Assembly (NCBI GenBank): GCA_964501335.1
Contig: CAZCTC010000083.1
Coordinates: forward strand, 1 to 33,784
Length of the DNA: 33,784 bases
DNA from: CAZCTC01 sp964501335
Lineage (GTDB): Bacteria > Chloroflexota > Anaerolineae > B4-G1 > SLSP01
Reading direction: 5' to 3'
Each line of letters opens with the position of its first letter. The stretch's first letter is position 1. Position numbers and translations under genes: made by a program. Shown piece by piece: positions 16,920 to 25,300 of this stretch. The notes beneath the pieces were generated by a model that worked only from the letters and a program-made list of their open reading frames with translations, was not told where the DNA came from and did not search any database.

Positions 16920-17672
16920 TCAAACTCCCCCCGGCACAAAAATATCGGCCAATCCCAGCTGCTGTTCCAGAGCCTTCTCCAGATAAAGTGCCTGATCCAG
17001 TTTGGAAAAAGGCCCCGCCAGCACAATCCGTTTACCTCCTTTAAGAGCCGCATACACCTTATAATGGAAGAGAATACCGCCTTGCCGTTTCATTCCAGGA
17101 TAGCTGTAAGAATAAAAGACCCCTTTTATCTCCCCATAGTTTTTGGAGTTTATCCAGGAATGGGCCACCTGGCGTTTACAATAAAGCTGCATGATCGATT
17201 TCAGCGGAAGTTTACGCCCCAACCGCCACGGCAAGGGCCCATGCGTCACAATCAGAGAATCCTCTTCTATTCGGAAACAGGAACGATTCACCAGATGGGC
17301 CACCAGGGTATAGCCCCAATAAATCCAAATTCCCGCAATCAAGGCCTCCCCGAAAGCGTTAGGCCGGGAGGCCATAAACAACATGTAGATCAGAACCGTA
17401 ACCACAATCGTAAACAAAGCCTGAATTAACACCGAAGCGAGATTGCCGATCCAGGGATAAATCACTTCCCATTTTCCATCCTGATTTTCCAGCACCAGCC
17501 CTTCCGGCACCACGGCCGTCGGATCTTTGAACCGTTCCCCCAGGACATTTTCAATACTGACCGTGATATTTGCACCGCAACGAGCGCATTCTGTACGGGC
17601 CCGATCGCCTTCGATCTTCCACCCTCCGACAATCATCCCACATTGAGGACAGTGAACTGCGATGGAATCCAT
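16920..17672 (-). CDS. Zinc-ribbon membrane protein, unknown function
   Basis: The start chosen is the ATG at 17672 because GGAGG lies 7 nt before it; a TTG at 17693 would add seven residues. The 250-residue product opens with a zinc ribbon (CPQC at 8-11, CARC at 29-32). A soluble stretch follows, then two membrane helices (about 78-101 and 108-128). The C-terminal half, rich in beta strands (FRIEEDSLIVTHGPLPW, KLPLKSIMQLYC, GKRIVLAGPF), resembles the PH-like domains often found after paired membrane helices in bacterial proteins. The likely topology places both the ribbon and the C-terminal domain in the cytoplasm. It lies upstream of the DegV gene on the same strand and is divergent from the BTAD regulator. 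I do not recognise a named family. Confidence 0.75.
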   Translation of the reverse strand: MDSIAVHCPQCGMIVGGWKIEGDRARTECARCGANITVSIENVLGERFKDPTAVVPEGLVLENQDGKWEVIYPWIGNLASVLIQALFTIVVTVLIYMLFMASRPNAFGEALIAGIWIYWGYTLVAHLVNRSCFRIEEDSLIVTHGPLPWRLGRKLPLKSIMQLYCKRQVAHSWINSKNYGEIKGVFYSYSYPGMKRQGGILFHYKVYAALKGGKRIVLAGPFSKLDQALYLEKALEQQLGLADIFVPGGV

Positions 17673-17807
17673 TACCACCCTCCACTTTTTCAAGTTGCCC
17701 TATTTTAATTCAAGATAGAAATCTGGGAAAGAAAACCTTCCGCTTGCAAAATCCCCAATTAAGGCAAAAATAGCCCCATTGAAAACTACCATTGCTAAGG
17801 AGCGGAT

Positions 17808-20800
17808 ATGCATCTCCGCCTTACCCTGTTGGGATCATTTCAGGCCTGGATTGGCGAAGAAGCCATTCCCATCTCCCGCGCGCAGAAAATCGAAGCGCTG
17901 CTGGCTTATCTGGTCCTGGAATCCGATCATCCGCATTCGCGTGATTTTTTAGACGGACTGCTTTTCCCGGAAATGCTGGAAACCGCCGCGCGCAACAATC
18001 TACGCCAGACCTTGATGCGGTTACGCCGCTTGCTGCTGGACGATCAGGCCGAAACCCCACTCCTGCTGCTGGACTCCGATCGGGTCCAGTTCAACCCGGT
18101 CGGCGATTGGGAACTGGATATTGACACCTTCCAACAAAAACTTAAAGGTTGCCCCCGGCATCAGGGAAAACGCTCTGAGCAATGCCCCGAATGTATGGAA
18201 TTGCTGGCCGCCGGCCTGGACCTTTATCAGGGCCCCTTCCTCGAAGGATTTGCCTTACGAGACAGCGAGTTATTTGAATCCTGGATGTGTACCTGGCGCG
18301 AACGGCTGCAACTGGAAGCCATCGAAGGCTACCGCACCCTGATCAAATACTATGAACTCTGCGGCGATTATCCCGCCACCCTGAAATATGCCCGCCGCTG
18401 GCTGGATCTGGACAGCTATTCGGAAGAGGCCCACCGTCAGATCATGCATCTCCTGGCCTGGCAGGGACAACGCACCCAGGCACTGGCCCAATACAAGCGC
18501 TGCCAGCAACTCCTGGAAAACGAACTGAATATGGTCCCCGAACCGGAAACGGAAGCCCTGGCCAACCGCATTCGTACCATGTCCACCCGCCGTCCGCACA
18601 ATTTACCCCCCATCGAAGGCATTTTATTCGTAGGCCGGAGGCAAGAACTGGAAAAGATCCGGCAAATGCTGACCAAACCCGACCATCGGTTAATGACACT
18701 GGTCGGCCCCGGCGGCATCGGAAAAACACGGCTGGCCTTGCAAATCGGCTGGATGGTGACCAATAACCATATCGGCCCCTTTATCGAAGGGATCTATTTT
18801 GTCCCTTTGATCGAAAGTGCCGGCGAAAACAGCCTGCTCTCCGGGATCTCTCTGACCATGGCCATCATCCAGGCCCTGAAAATCAAGCTGACCGGAACCG
18901 CAGCTCCGGAAGCGCAATTGCTGGATTACCTCAAGCGCAAAGAACTGCTGCTGATCATCGACAATTGCGAGATCCTGGATTCGAAAGCCCGCAGCGTGAT
19001 CGCCACCCTGCTCCAAAAAACTCAAGGGATCAAGATCCTCACCACCTCCCGCCAGCGATTGAATTTGATTCAGGAGTGGGTCCTGGAAATTGAAGGGCTG
19101 CCCTATCCGCAGGGATCAGACTCTCCCGCGCCTGCGGAACTGGAAAACTACGAGTCCATTCAACTCTTCGCCCAACGGGCCCGTCAGATCGACGCCGAAT
19201 TTTCGCTGGAATCCTGCCCGCCCCAGGATCAGCTGGCCCTGAAACAGATCGGTTATCAAACGCAGGGCATGCCGCTGGCGTTGGAACTGGCGGCGGTGTG
19301 GGTGCGCCGGCTCACCTGTAGCCAGATCGTGGCCGAAATCCAGAAAAATCTGGATCTGCTGGCCTGGGATACCCCGGAAATTCCGGAACGCCATCGCTGC
19401 ATCCGGGCCGTTTTTGAATCTTCCTGGCAATTGCTGACGGCCGAAGAACAAACCATCCTCGCCGGGCTCTCCGTTTTCTCAGGCAGCTTCAATGCCGACG
19501 CCGCCGGGCAAATTGTAAACGCCACCCTGTTGACGCTGGCCTCCCTGCAAGACAAGTCCCTGATCCAGAAAGAACGACAGGAGAACTCACGCTACACCCT
19601 GCATCCCTTGTTACACCAGTTCCTGGCTGAAAAGTTATCGTTGGAAGAGACCCGACGGTACAAGACTGCACACGCCGGCTATTTCGCTCAATTCCTTGCC
19701 CAGCGCCGCGAAGCCATCGACAATGTACTGGTCCAGGAGACCCTGAACGAAATCGAACTGGATCTGGAAAACGTTCGGGAAGGCTGGCGCTGGAGCGTGA
19801 CCCATCAAAAGCTCGAGCTGTTGGGGGAATATATGCATCCCCTCTACGGATTTTACGTCCTGCGTACCTGGTGGGTGGAAGGGCAGGAACTCTTCACCCA
19901 GGCCGCCGCCCTCGTCCCGGAAAATCTCAAATACGAGGATGTCCACGGTACCCGATACCCGTTGATCTATGCCGGGTTGCTGTTGCGGCTGGCCGAGTTC
20001 AATTACAACCTGAGCATGCTGGAACAGGCTGAAGCCCTGTTGCGCCGCAGCCAGGCGATCCAGAACTGGAGCGAAGATCCGGAAGAGCTGGCTTTGATCT
20101 ATGAAAAGATGGGCCTGCTGGCCTACCGGCGGGGAGATTATCCCCGCGCCGTCCAGATGCTTCAGTTCAGTTATCAAATTGCCCACGACGCCGATTTGAA
20201 AAACCTCTCGGCCCATATCCTGATGAGCCTGGGGGCGCTGGCTCGCGACCAGGAAGACTATCCGCAGGCCCGGAAATGTCTGCAAGAAAGCCTCACCATC
20301 TACCGCGCGCTGGAATATCCCTGGGGAATCGCCAACGCCCTGCGTCTGCTGGGATATGTGACCTGTCAGTCGGGAGATAAAATCACGGCCCAGATCTGTT
20401 ACGAAGAAAGCATCCGCCTCTGCCAGGAGATCAAAAATCCCATTATGGAAGCGTTGGTCTGGAACAATCTGGGACAGATGGCTCATGTAGAAAAGAATTA
20501 TGGATTGGCACGGGAACTGTATGAACGGGGAATCCGCCTGCTGCAGGAACAAAGCGACGACAAAAGCCAGGCGCTGCTCTTTGAAAGCCTGGGCAACCTG
20601 GAACTGGACATGGAGCAATTGCCGGAAGCCCACCTCCATCTGGAAAAAAGCCTGGAAGCCGCCACCAAAGCCCAGGATACCGGAGCCTCGCTCCGGATCC
20701 TGATCGCCATGGCCCGTCTGGCCGTCAAAAAAAGAGGTTCGCTCCTGCCGGAGCAGATTCAGATTACGGAATTCGTCAAAGGGATCGTAGACCATCCAGC

Positions 20801-20936
20801 CTGCCCCGCCCCCGTCAAGAAAGAGGCGCTTTCCTATTGGCCGGAACTGGCCGCGGCCCCCCTGGAAGAACCCGCCAAAGAAGTGACGTTGAATTTATCG
20901 GAGCTGAAAATGCTGGGGCAATCCATTCTGTTTTAA
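17808..20936 (+). CDS. BTAD / NB-ARC / TPR transcriptional regulator (SARP-like)
   Basis: This 1042-residue protein has the three-part layout of large SARP/AfsR-like regulators. Residues 1-90 form an OmpR-like winged helix (LRLTLLGSFQAWIG, then ARNNLRQTLMRLRRLL). Residues about 135-260 are the bacterial transcriptional activation domain (LYQGPFLEGFALRDSELFE, ending NMVPEPETEALANRI). An NB-ARC-type ATPase follows, with Walker A GPGGIGKT at 300-307, a Walker B-like LLLIIDNCE, and a sensor-like ILTTSRQR. The C-terminal 400 residues are tetratricopeptide repeats (for example LALIYEKMGLLAYRRGDYPRAVQ). It probably senses a ligand through the repeats and activates transcription. The ATG at 17808 follows AAGGAG. 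It is divergent from the zinc-ribbon gene. Control of the NRPS or the giant gene is possible but not shown. Confidence 0.9.
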   Translation: MHLRLTLLGSFQAWIGEEAIPISRAQKIEALLAYLVLESDHPHSRDFLDGLLFPEMLETAARNNLRQTLMRLRRLLLDDQAETPLLLLDSDRVQFNPVGDWELDIDTFQQKLKGCPRHQGKRSEQCPECMELLAAGLDLYQGPFLEGFALRDSELFESWMCTWRERLQLEAIEGYRTLIKYYELCGDYPATLKYARRWLDLDSYSEEAHRQIMHLLAWQGQRTQALAQYKRCQQLLENELNMVPEPETEALANRIRTMSTRRPHNLPPIEGILFVGRRQELEKIRQMLTKPDHRLMTLVGPGGIGKTRLALQIGWMVTNNHIGPFIEGIYFVPLIESAGENSLLSGISLTMAIIQALKIKLTGTAAPEAQLLDYLKRKELLLIIDNCEILDSKARSVIATLLQKTQGIKILTTSRQRLNLIQEWVLEIEGLPYPQGSDSPAPAELENYESIQLFAQRARQIDAEFSLESCPPQDQLALKQIGYQTQGMPLALELAAVWVRRLTCSQIVAEIQKNLDLLAWDTPEIPERHRCIRAVFESSWQLLTAEEQTILAGLSVFSGSFNADAAGQIVNATLLTLASLQDKSLIQKERQENSRYTLHPLLHQFLAEKLSLEETRRYKTAHAGYFAQFLAQRREAIDNVLVQETLNEIELDLENVREGWRWSVTHQKLELLGEYMHPLYGFYVLRTWWVEGQELFTQAAALVPENLKYEDVHGTRYPLIYAGLLLRLAEFNYNLSMLEQAEALLRRSQAIQNWSEDPEELALIYEKMGLLAYRRGDYPRAVQMLQFSYQIAHDADLKNLSAHILMSLGALARDQEDYPQARKCLQESLTIYRALEYPWGIANALRLLGYVTCQSGDKITAQICYEESIRLCQEIKNPIMEALVWNNLGQMAHVEKNYGLARELYERGIRLLQEQSDDKSQALLFESLGNLELDMEQLPEAHLHLEKSLEAATKAQDTGASLRILIAMARLAVKKRGSLLPEQIQITEFVKGIVDHPACPAPVKKEALSYWPELAAAPLEEPAKEVTLNLSELKMLGQSILF

Positions 20937-20944
20937 AGCCATGG

Positions 20945-21100
20945 GGCGTCCCGCAACCGATACCTGCCCGGTAGAAAACGCCGCGCTGGACGGGGAGAGA
21001 GGTTTTTTGTTTGTATTTTTGCGCGCATAAGAATGCGCGCAAAAATACGGGCTTTTCCCCTCGCTTTTCCGGGTTAACCGCACATGTCGCCTTTTCCTGC
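20945..21100 (+). repeat. Dispersed hairpin element, copy h1
   Basis: Starting 9 nt after the regulator's stop codon, it carries GCGTCCCGCAACC, the leader GCCGCGCTGGACGGGGAGAG, a T-rich run, a perfect 16-bp stem (21013-21028 with 21033-21048, loop AAGA), and a trailer with CCGCACATG. It may also terminate the regulator's transcript. Confidence 0.75.
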
Positions 21101-21312
21101 ATCGCCGGGACGGCTCTAAAAAACTATGGTTTCGCGGGCTTCAGAAAGCCCGCGAAACCATAAACAAAAAAACTCTCTCCCTGCTTCGCACCGCGCGTCG
21201 TATCTAACCGGAAAAAGATCATTTGCGGGACATTACAAGGCCGGGATCATCCCCTAAAGCCCTATATTCAAAACAGAAGCCCATGCCAGAGAGGCAGCCC
21301 CGAGGATGAAAA
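21100..21312 (-). repeat. Dispersed hairpin element, copy h2 (reverse orientation, full length)
   Basis: Read on the minus strand it shows, in order, the CATCCTCGGGGCTGCC block, a TTCTGTTTTGAATATAGG box, GTCCCGCAAATGATC, CGCGCGGTGCGAAGCAGG, a T-rich run, a perfect 17-bp stem (21125-21141 with 21146-21162, loop CAGA), and AGAGCCGTCCCGGCGA. It faces copy h1, forming an inverted pair whose outer boxes are CGTCCCGC and GCGGGAC. There is no gene in 20937-21328. Confidence 0.82.
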
Positions 21313-21328
21313 CAGACAACCTTCCGCC

Positions 21329-21862
21329 TTAAGGAACAAATTGCACGGATATGTCATAATCCCCATCAGAAGAAAGATATCCAAAAATTTTCCCGGTGTG
21401 CAGATTCTCATCCTTCTGGCCAATCGTCACCGCACCGTTCAAAACAACCTGATCCCCCTTCTCGTTAATAAAATAACTCTCAGGAGGAATCACCATAACA
21501 TGGACAATGGAATAATCCAGCATGCTGATTTCCAAATATTTACTATCGTAGGTGGAAATTCTCATCCCGGTCGACGCAGTTCCCCTGACATCCTCCTCCA
21601 AACTTGCATGGAACCAATAGTGATAATCACCCTGCGTTTGGATCAGATGCTTCTCAGGATCAATGTCAATCGAAACGAGCGTCCTCGGCACCGGCACATA
21701 GCGATAATAAGAGGGTCTCACTTCAACTTCATCCGGTTTGGGCGCCGTCCTGGAATCAGCGGCAAGAAATTCGTTTAACAACGGCTTGAATTCGTCGACG
21801 CGCTGAGGATTGCGGGCCAGGAAGTCGATCAATTGAACCAGGGTATCAAATTTTTCTTCCAT
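21329..21862 (-). CDS. Hypothetical protein, 177 residues
   Basis: The ATG at 21862 is preferred because AAGGAG lies 7 nt upstream; an upstream ATG at 21892 would read through this ribosome site. The N-terminal 30 residues form a helix (DTLVQLIDFLARNPQRV), followed by a short linker with Pro and Thr. The rest alternates predicted strands (RTLVSIDIDPEKHLIQTQ, DYSIVHVMVIPPESYFI, DYDISVQFVP), suggesting an all-beta domain. There is no signal peptide or membrane helix. I do not recognise it. It is divergent from the giant DUF4157 gene. An accessory, adaptor or immunity role is conceivable from position only. Confidence 0.65.
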   Translation of the reverse strand: MEEKFDTLVQLIDFLARNPQRVDEFKPLLNEFLAADSRTAPKPDEVEVRPSYYRYVPVPRTLVSIDIDPEKHLIQTQGDYHYWFHASLEEDVRGTASTGMRISTYDSKYLEISMLDYSIVHVMVIPPESYFINEKGDQVVLNGAVTIGQKDENLHTGKIFGYLSSDGDYDISVQFVP

Positions 21863-21937
21863 TACATTGCTCCTTAGATTGAATGAGTACAAATTGCCGC
21901 AGCAAAAATCAGGTAGCTACTTAGCGGGGATACCATT

Positions 21938-21966
21938 ATTATAATGCAAGTTGCCGCCTCGATAAA
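21938..21966 (-). promoter_or_regulatory. Candidate promoter of the 177-residue gene
   Basis: On the minus strand a consensus TATAAT (21943-21938) is preceded after 17 nt by TTTATC as a partial -35 box (3 of 6 matches). It would give a leader of about 70 nt to the ATG at 21862. The -10 box is strong and the -35 box weak. Confidence 0.4.
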
Positions 21967-22017
21967 TCCATGTCCCATAGACACGATCTGTTTTTTATGT
22001 TAAAATAAACTCCGGGT

Positions 22018-22023
22018 TATAAT
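22018..22023 (+). promoter_or_regulatory. Possible -10 box far upstream of the giant gene
   Basis: TATAAT lies in an A/T-rich stretch, with only a poor -35 match (TTATGT) 17 nt upstream. It would imply a leader of about 350 nt before the ATG at 22380. The 21893-22379 gap holds no gene. Confidence 0.25.
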
Positions 22024-22234
22024 TTATATTCTGGGACAGTGGACTGATGAAAATATACCGGCAATTTACGCACCTTCACAGTTCTGTCCCGCTCAACCTC
22101 CGGGGTCTGAAACCTTCTACCCGGCCTGATCTCTTTCCCCCCTTTTTACACCCATTGACAACCGCTTTTCCTTCATCCCATTAAACTCCCGACCAAAATT
22201 CCCTTTCGCCACGGCTCCCCGGCATTTTCTCAGG

Positions 22235-22325
22235 GTGAACTGTGCCTGCTTCAAAAAGCCGCCGCATAAAGAGGCTTTTTTCTTGTGTCTTCCCGACTAA
22301 TCGCACAGATGAAAAGCAGCGCGCT
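22235..22325 (+). repeat. Degenerate hairpin-element remnant
   Basis: It retains the CTTCAAAAAGCCGCCG arm, a T-rich run and the CTTCCCGACTAATCGCACAG trailer seen in copies d and f, but not a full stem. The open frame of the giant gene extends into it from 22242. That extension is repeat sequence, not protein-coding gene. Confidence 0.55.
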
Positions 22326-22379
22326 TCTATGGGCGCGCTCCCACGAGGACAGCCGAAAGGGTCACATAAGGAGTACACA

Positions 22380-25300
22380 ATGGGCAACTCAACCAGGGCC
22401 TTTGAAAAACAAAAGGAAAAGGGGCCGGGAGCAGCAGCACGAACCGCAACCACCCCCCAAAACACGCCGGAAAGTATCTTTACCAGCCCTGCCCACCTCT
22501 ACCGGGGAGGAACGCTGGAGGCGCAGAGCGAAACGCTGCACCATGCCGAACCGCCTCAACAACAGACGATGTTGAAAGAGATCAGCCACACGCAGGGCAA
22601 TCAGCACTCCACCCAACTGGTGGCCCGGCTGCAAAGTGCCGTCCCCCCCACACTCGCAACCTCCACTCCAGAAGCGGACGCCCTGCCCGGAACCGAGACC
22701 ATCGAAACGCTCCTGCGCCAACCCGGCAGGGCTGCCCCGCCCGGCGAGCCCACCTCCGGAGCCAGAACGCGACGGCTGGGAATCCAGGCCCAACTGCAAG
22801 TCAGCCAACCCGACGATCCCTATGAACGCGAAGCCGACCGGGTCGCAGAAACGGTGATGAGGATGGCGACGCCGCTCCCCAGGCCCATCCCCCCCACGGC
22901 CAATCCTTCCCCCACCCCGCCCACCCTCTCTCGTTCACCCTTGCCCGTTGCTCGAATTCAACCGTCCCCCGAAAAACCGGCCCTGGCCCCCAAACCCCAT
23001 CCACCGGCCGCCCCGCCCAAAGCCCCGCAGGCTCTCCACGAAGAACCGGTAGAACAGCCGACTGAACAGCTCCTCGAAGATCCCCGCAAACTCCCCCCGG
23101 CGCTGGCCACCCCCCCACCCGACGATCGAGGAACCGGGGCGGAAAAGAAAATCCAACGCGCCGCCCGCCCGGCCCTGGAAGCCGGCGCCGGCATCGAATC
23201 CGAAATCGCTTCGCTAAAAGGGCGCGGCACCCCGCTCCCGCCCCAGGAACGCGCCTTCTTTGAAAGCCGCATGGGACGCGATTTCAGCAAAGTCCGTATC
23301 CATACCGGCAGTCAGGCCATCCAGACCGCCCGTGATTTGAACGCCCGCGCCTACGCGATCGGCCCCGACATTGCCTTCAACGAGGGCGAATACGCTCCCG
23401 GCACCCCGGAAGGGCGGCGCCTCCTGGCCCACGAATTGACCCATGTGGTTCAACAGGGACAGAGCAGCGAAAAGGTGGACCGCGAAGTCACCCCCGGCAG
23501 CGAAAATGTCGAACAATACAAAGCCGATTTCCAAAAAGAGGCCGACGCCGGGCTGCAACAGTTGAAACTACAGGAAAACGGGCTGCAACAGCAAAGCGCC
23601 ACGATGAACCAGGAACTGGAACAATGGGTCCGGGAAAGTGTAACAAAACTGGCCCTCCTTTCCCGCCGGGCCTTTATGCAGACCCAGGGGCAGGCCTCCG
23701 ACGCCGTCCAGGCCGCCTATCGAGAACGAGAGACGGCCCGGCAGGAAGCGCGCCAGACTTTCTCGCCCTGGCGAGGCATCGCCAAACAGCGGGTCAAACA
23801 GTTGCAGGATCAGGCCCAGAAAAACCCCATGGCCAATCTGGACCAGATGGAACCCTACGCCGCCGGATTCAAAAAACAGGTCCTGGATAATGTCTCCCAA
23901 TCCGCCGGCTCGATGGGACAGATCTACCGCAACGGCATCATGAATCCCCTCATCACCCGCATCCAAAGCAATCTGCAACAGATTCAACAGGTCAATAACG
24001 GCGCCTGGATCGAATTTAGAAAACAGGCCGAAGCCACCATGCTGGAAGCCAATCAACGCAACTCCAAACTGACCACGCAAGCCGATACGGGCTGGCAAAA
24101 TGTCTCCGCCGCCGCCCAACGTCTGCAAAACCAGCTTTCACAGACCGCCGCCGAAACGCAGGGACGCATTGCCGATCCCGCCGCAGCGGAGGATTTCACT
24201 CAGTCGGCCCAAAAGGTCCGGGAAGAGGTGCAACTCCAGTGGGAAAACGATCAGAAAGCCTGGAATGAACGTCGCAACAGTGTAACCAGCGGCTTTGACC
24301 TGCTGCTGACCTGGGGTCGGCAGCTGGGATTGACCCAGCTGGAAGGGATGGAATCGCTGTTACGGCAGGTGCTCTTCACCAAATTCGATCCGGTCCGCTC
24401 CCAGATGGAACAGGCCTTGAAACCGATCGGCAAAGAGGAAATTCAAGGCACCCTGAAAGGCGCCTTTCAACGCACCGGCATCGAAAAAGAGGTCGGCACT
24501 GAAATCAAAATCCAGCTCAAGGCCCGCTCCGGCTATCCCGGCCGCCTCCAACCCAAACTGGCCGTCAGCCAACCGGGAGATCCCCAGGAAGTGGAAGCCG
24601 ATCAGACGGCCGACCGGGTCATGGGCATGCCCACCGATCCCGAACCGGCGGCCGCCCCGGCCAAAGCGCCCGCACCCGAACAGCCCCAGGCGGCTGTCGC
24701 TCCGGTCGCTGAGGTAGAAGAGAAACCCCTCGCCCCGCCGCCACCAGCAACCGGACTGCCGCAGGCCGATATGCAGGCGGAAAAGATGAAGCCGCTGGAA
24801 TCGACCCCCGAACCTCAAAGAGATTCGGAGGCTCAACCCGAAACCGCTGCCACGCCAGCCGCGGCCCAGGCGCCCCAGGCAGCAACGCCCCCCGCGCCTG
24901 AAAAACAGCCCGAAGCGCAAGCTCCCGCCGGGGAAGCCGCGCCGCAAACCGACACAGCCACCGAAACAGCGCCGGCCGAAGAGAAAAAACCGGAAGAAAC
25001 CCCGCCGGCCGCCGAAGCGGAAAAAACCGAAGCCGGGGCTGAAAAAGAAAAGACTGAAGAAGAAACCACTCCCGAATCGGCCGGGAAAACGCCGGATGAC
25101 GCCGGCGACCCGGCCGCCCTCGCCGGCGAAGCCCAACCCGCAGTCGCAGAACCACCGGCTCCCGACGAAAAAGAACCGCCCACGCCCGCCGAATTGACCG
25201 CCCAAAGCCTGCCGGAAGCCCGGACCACCTTCAAAGATTCGGTCGATCAGATCGCCCAGACCGGGCAGACACTGCGAACCGGGATGCAACCCGGCGCCGC

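Noticed and set aside
22047..22128. Short leader peptide upstream of the giant gene
   Set aside because: A frame of about 25 codons exists, but there is no ribosome site and no regulatory hairpin follows it.
22242..22379. N-terminal extension of the giant protein
   Set aside because: The 46 codons lie in a repeat remnant, and a good ribosome site (AAGGAG) precedes the ATG at 22380.
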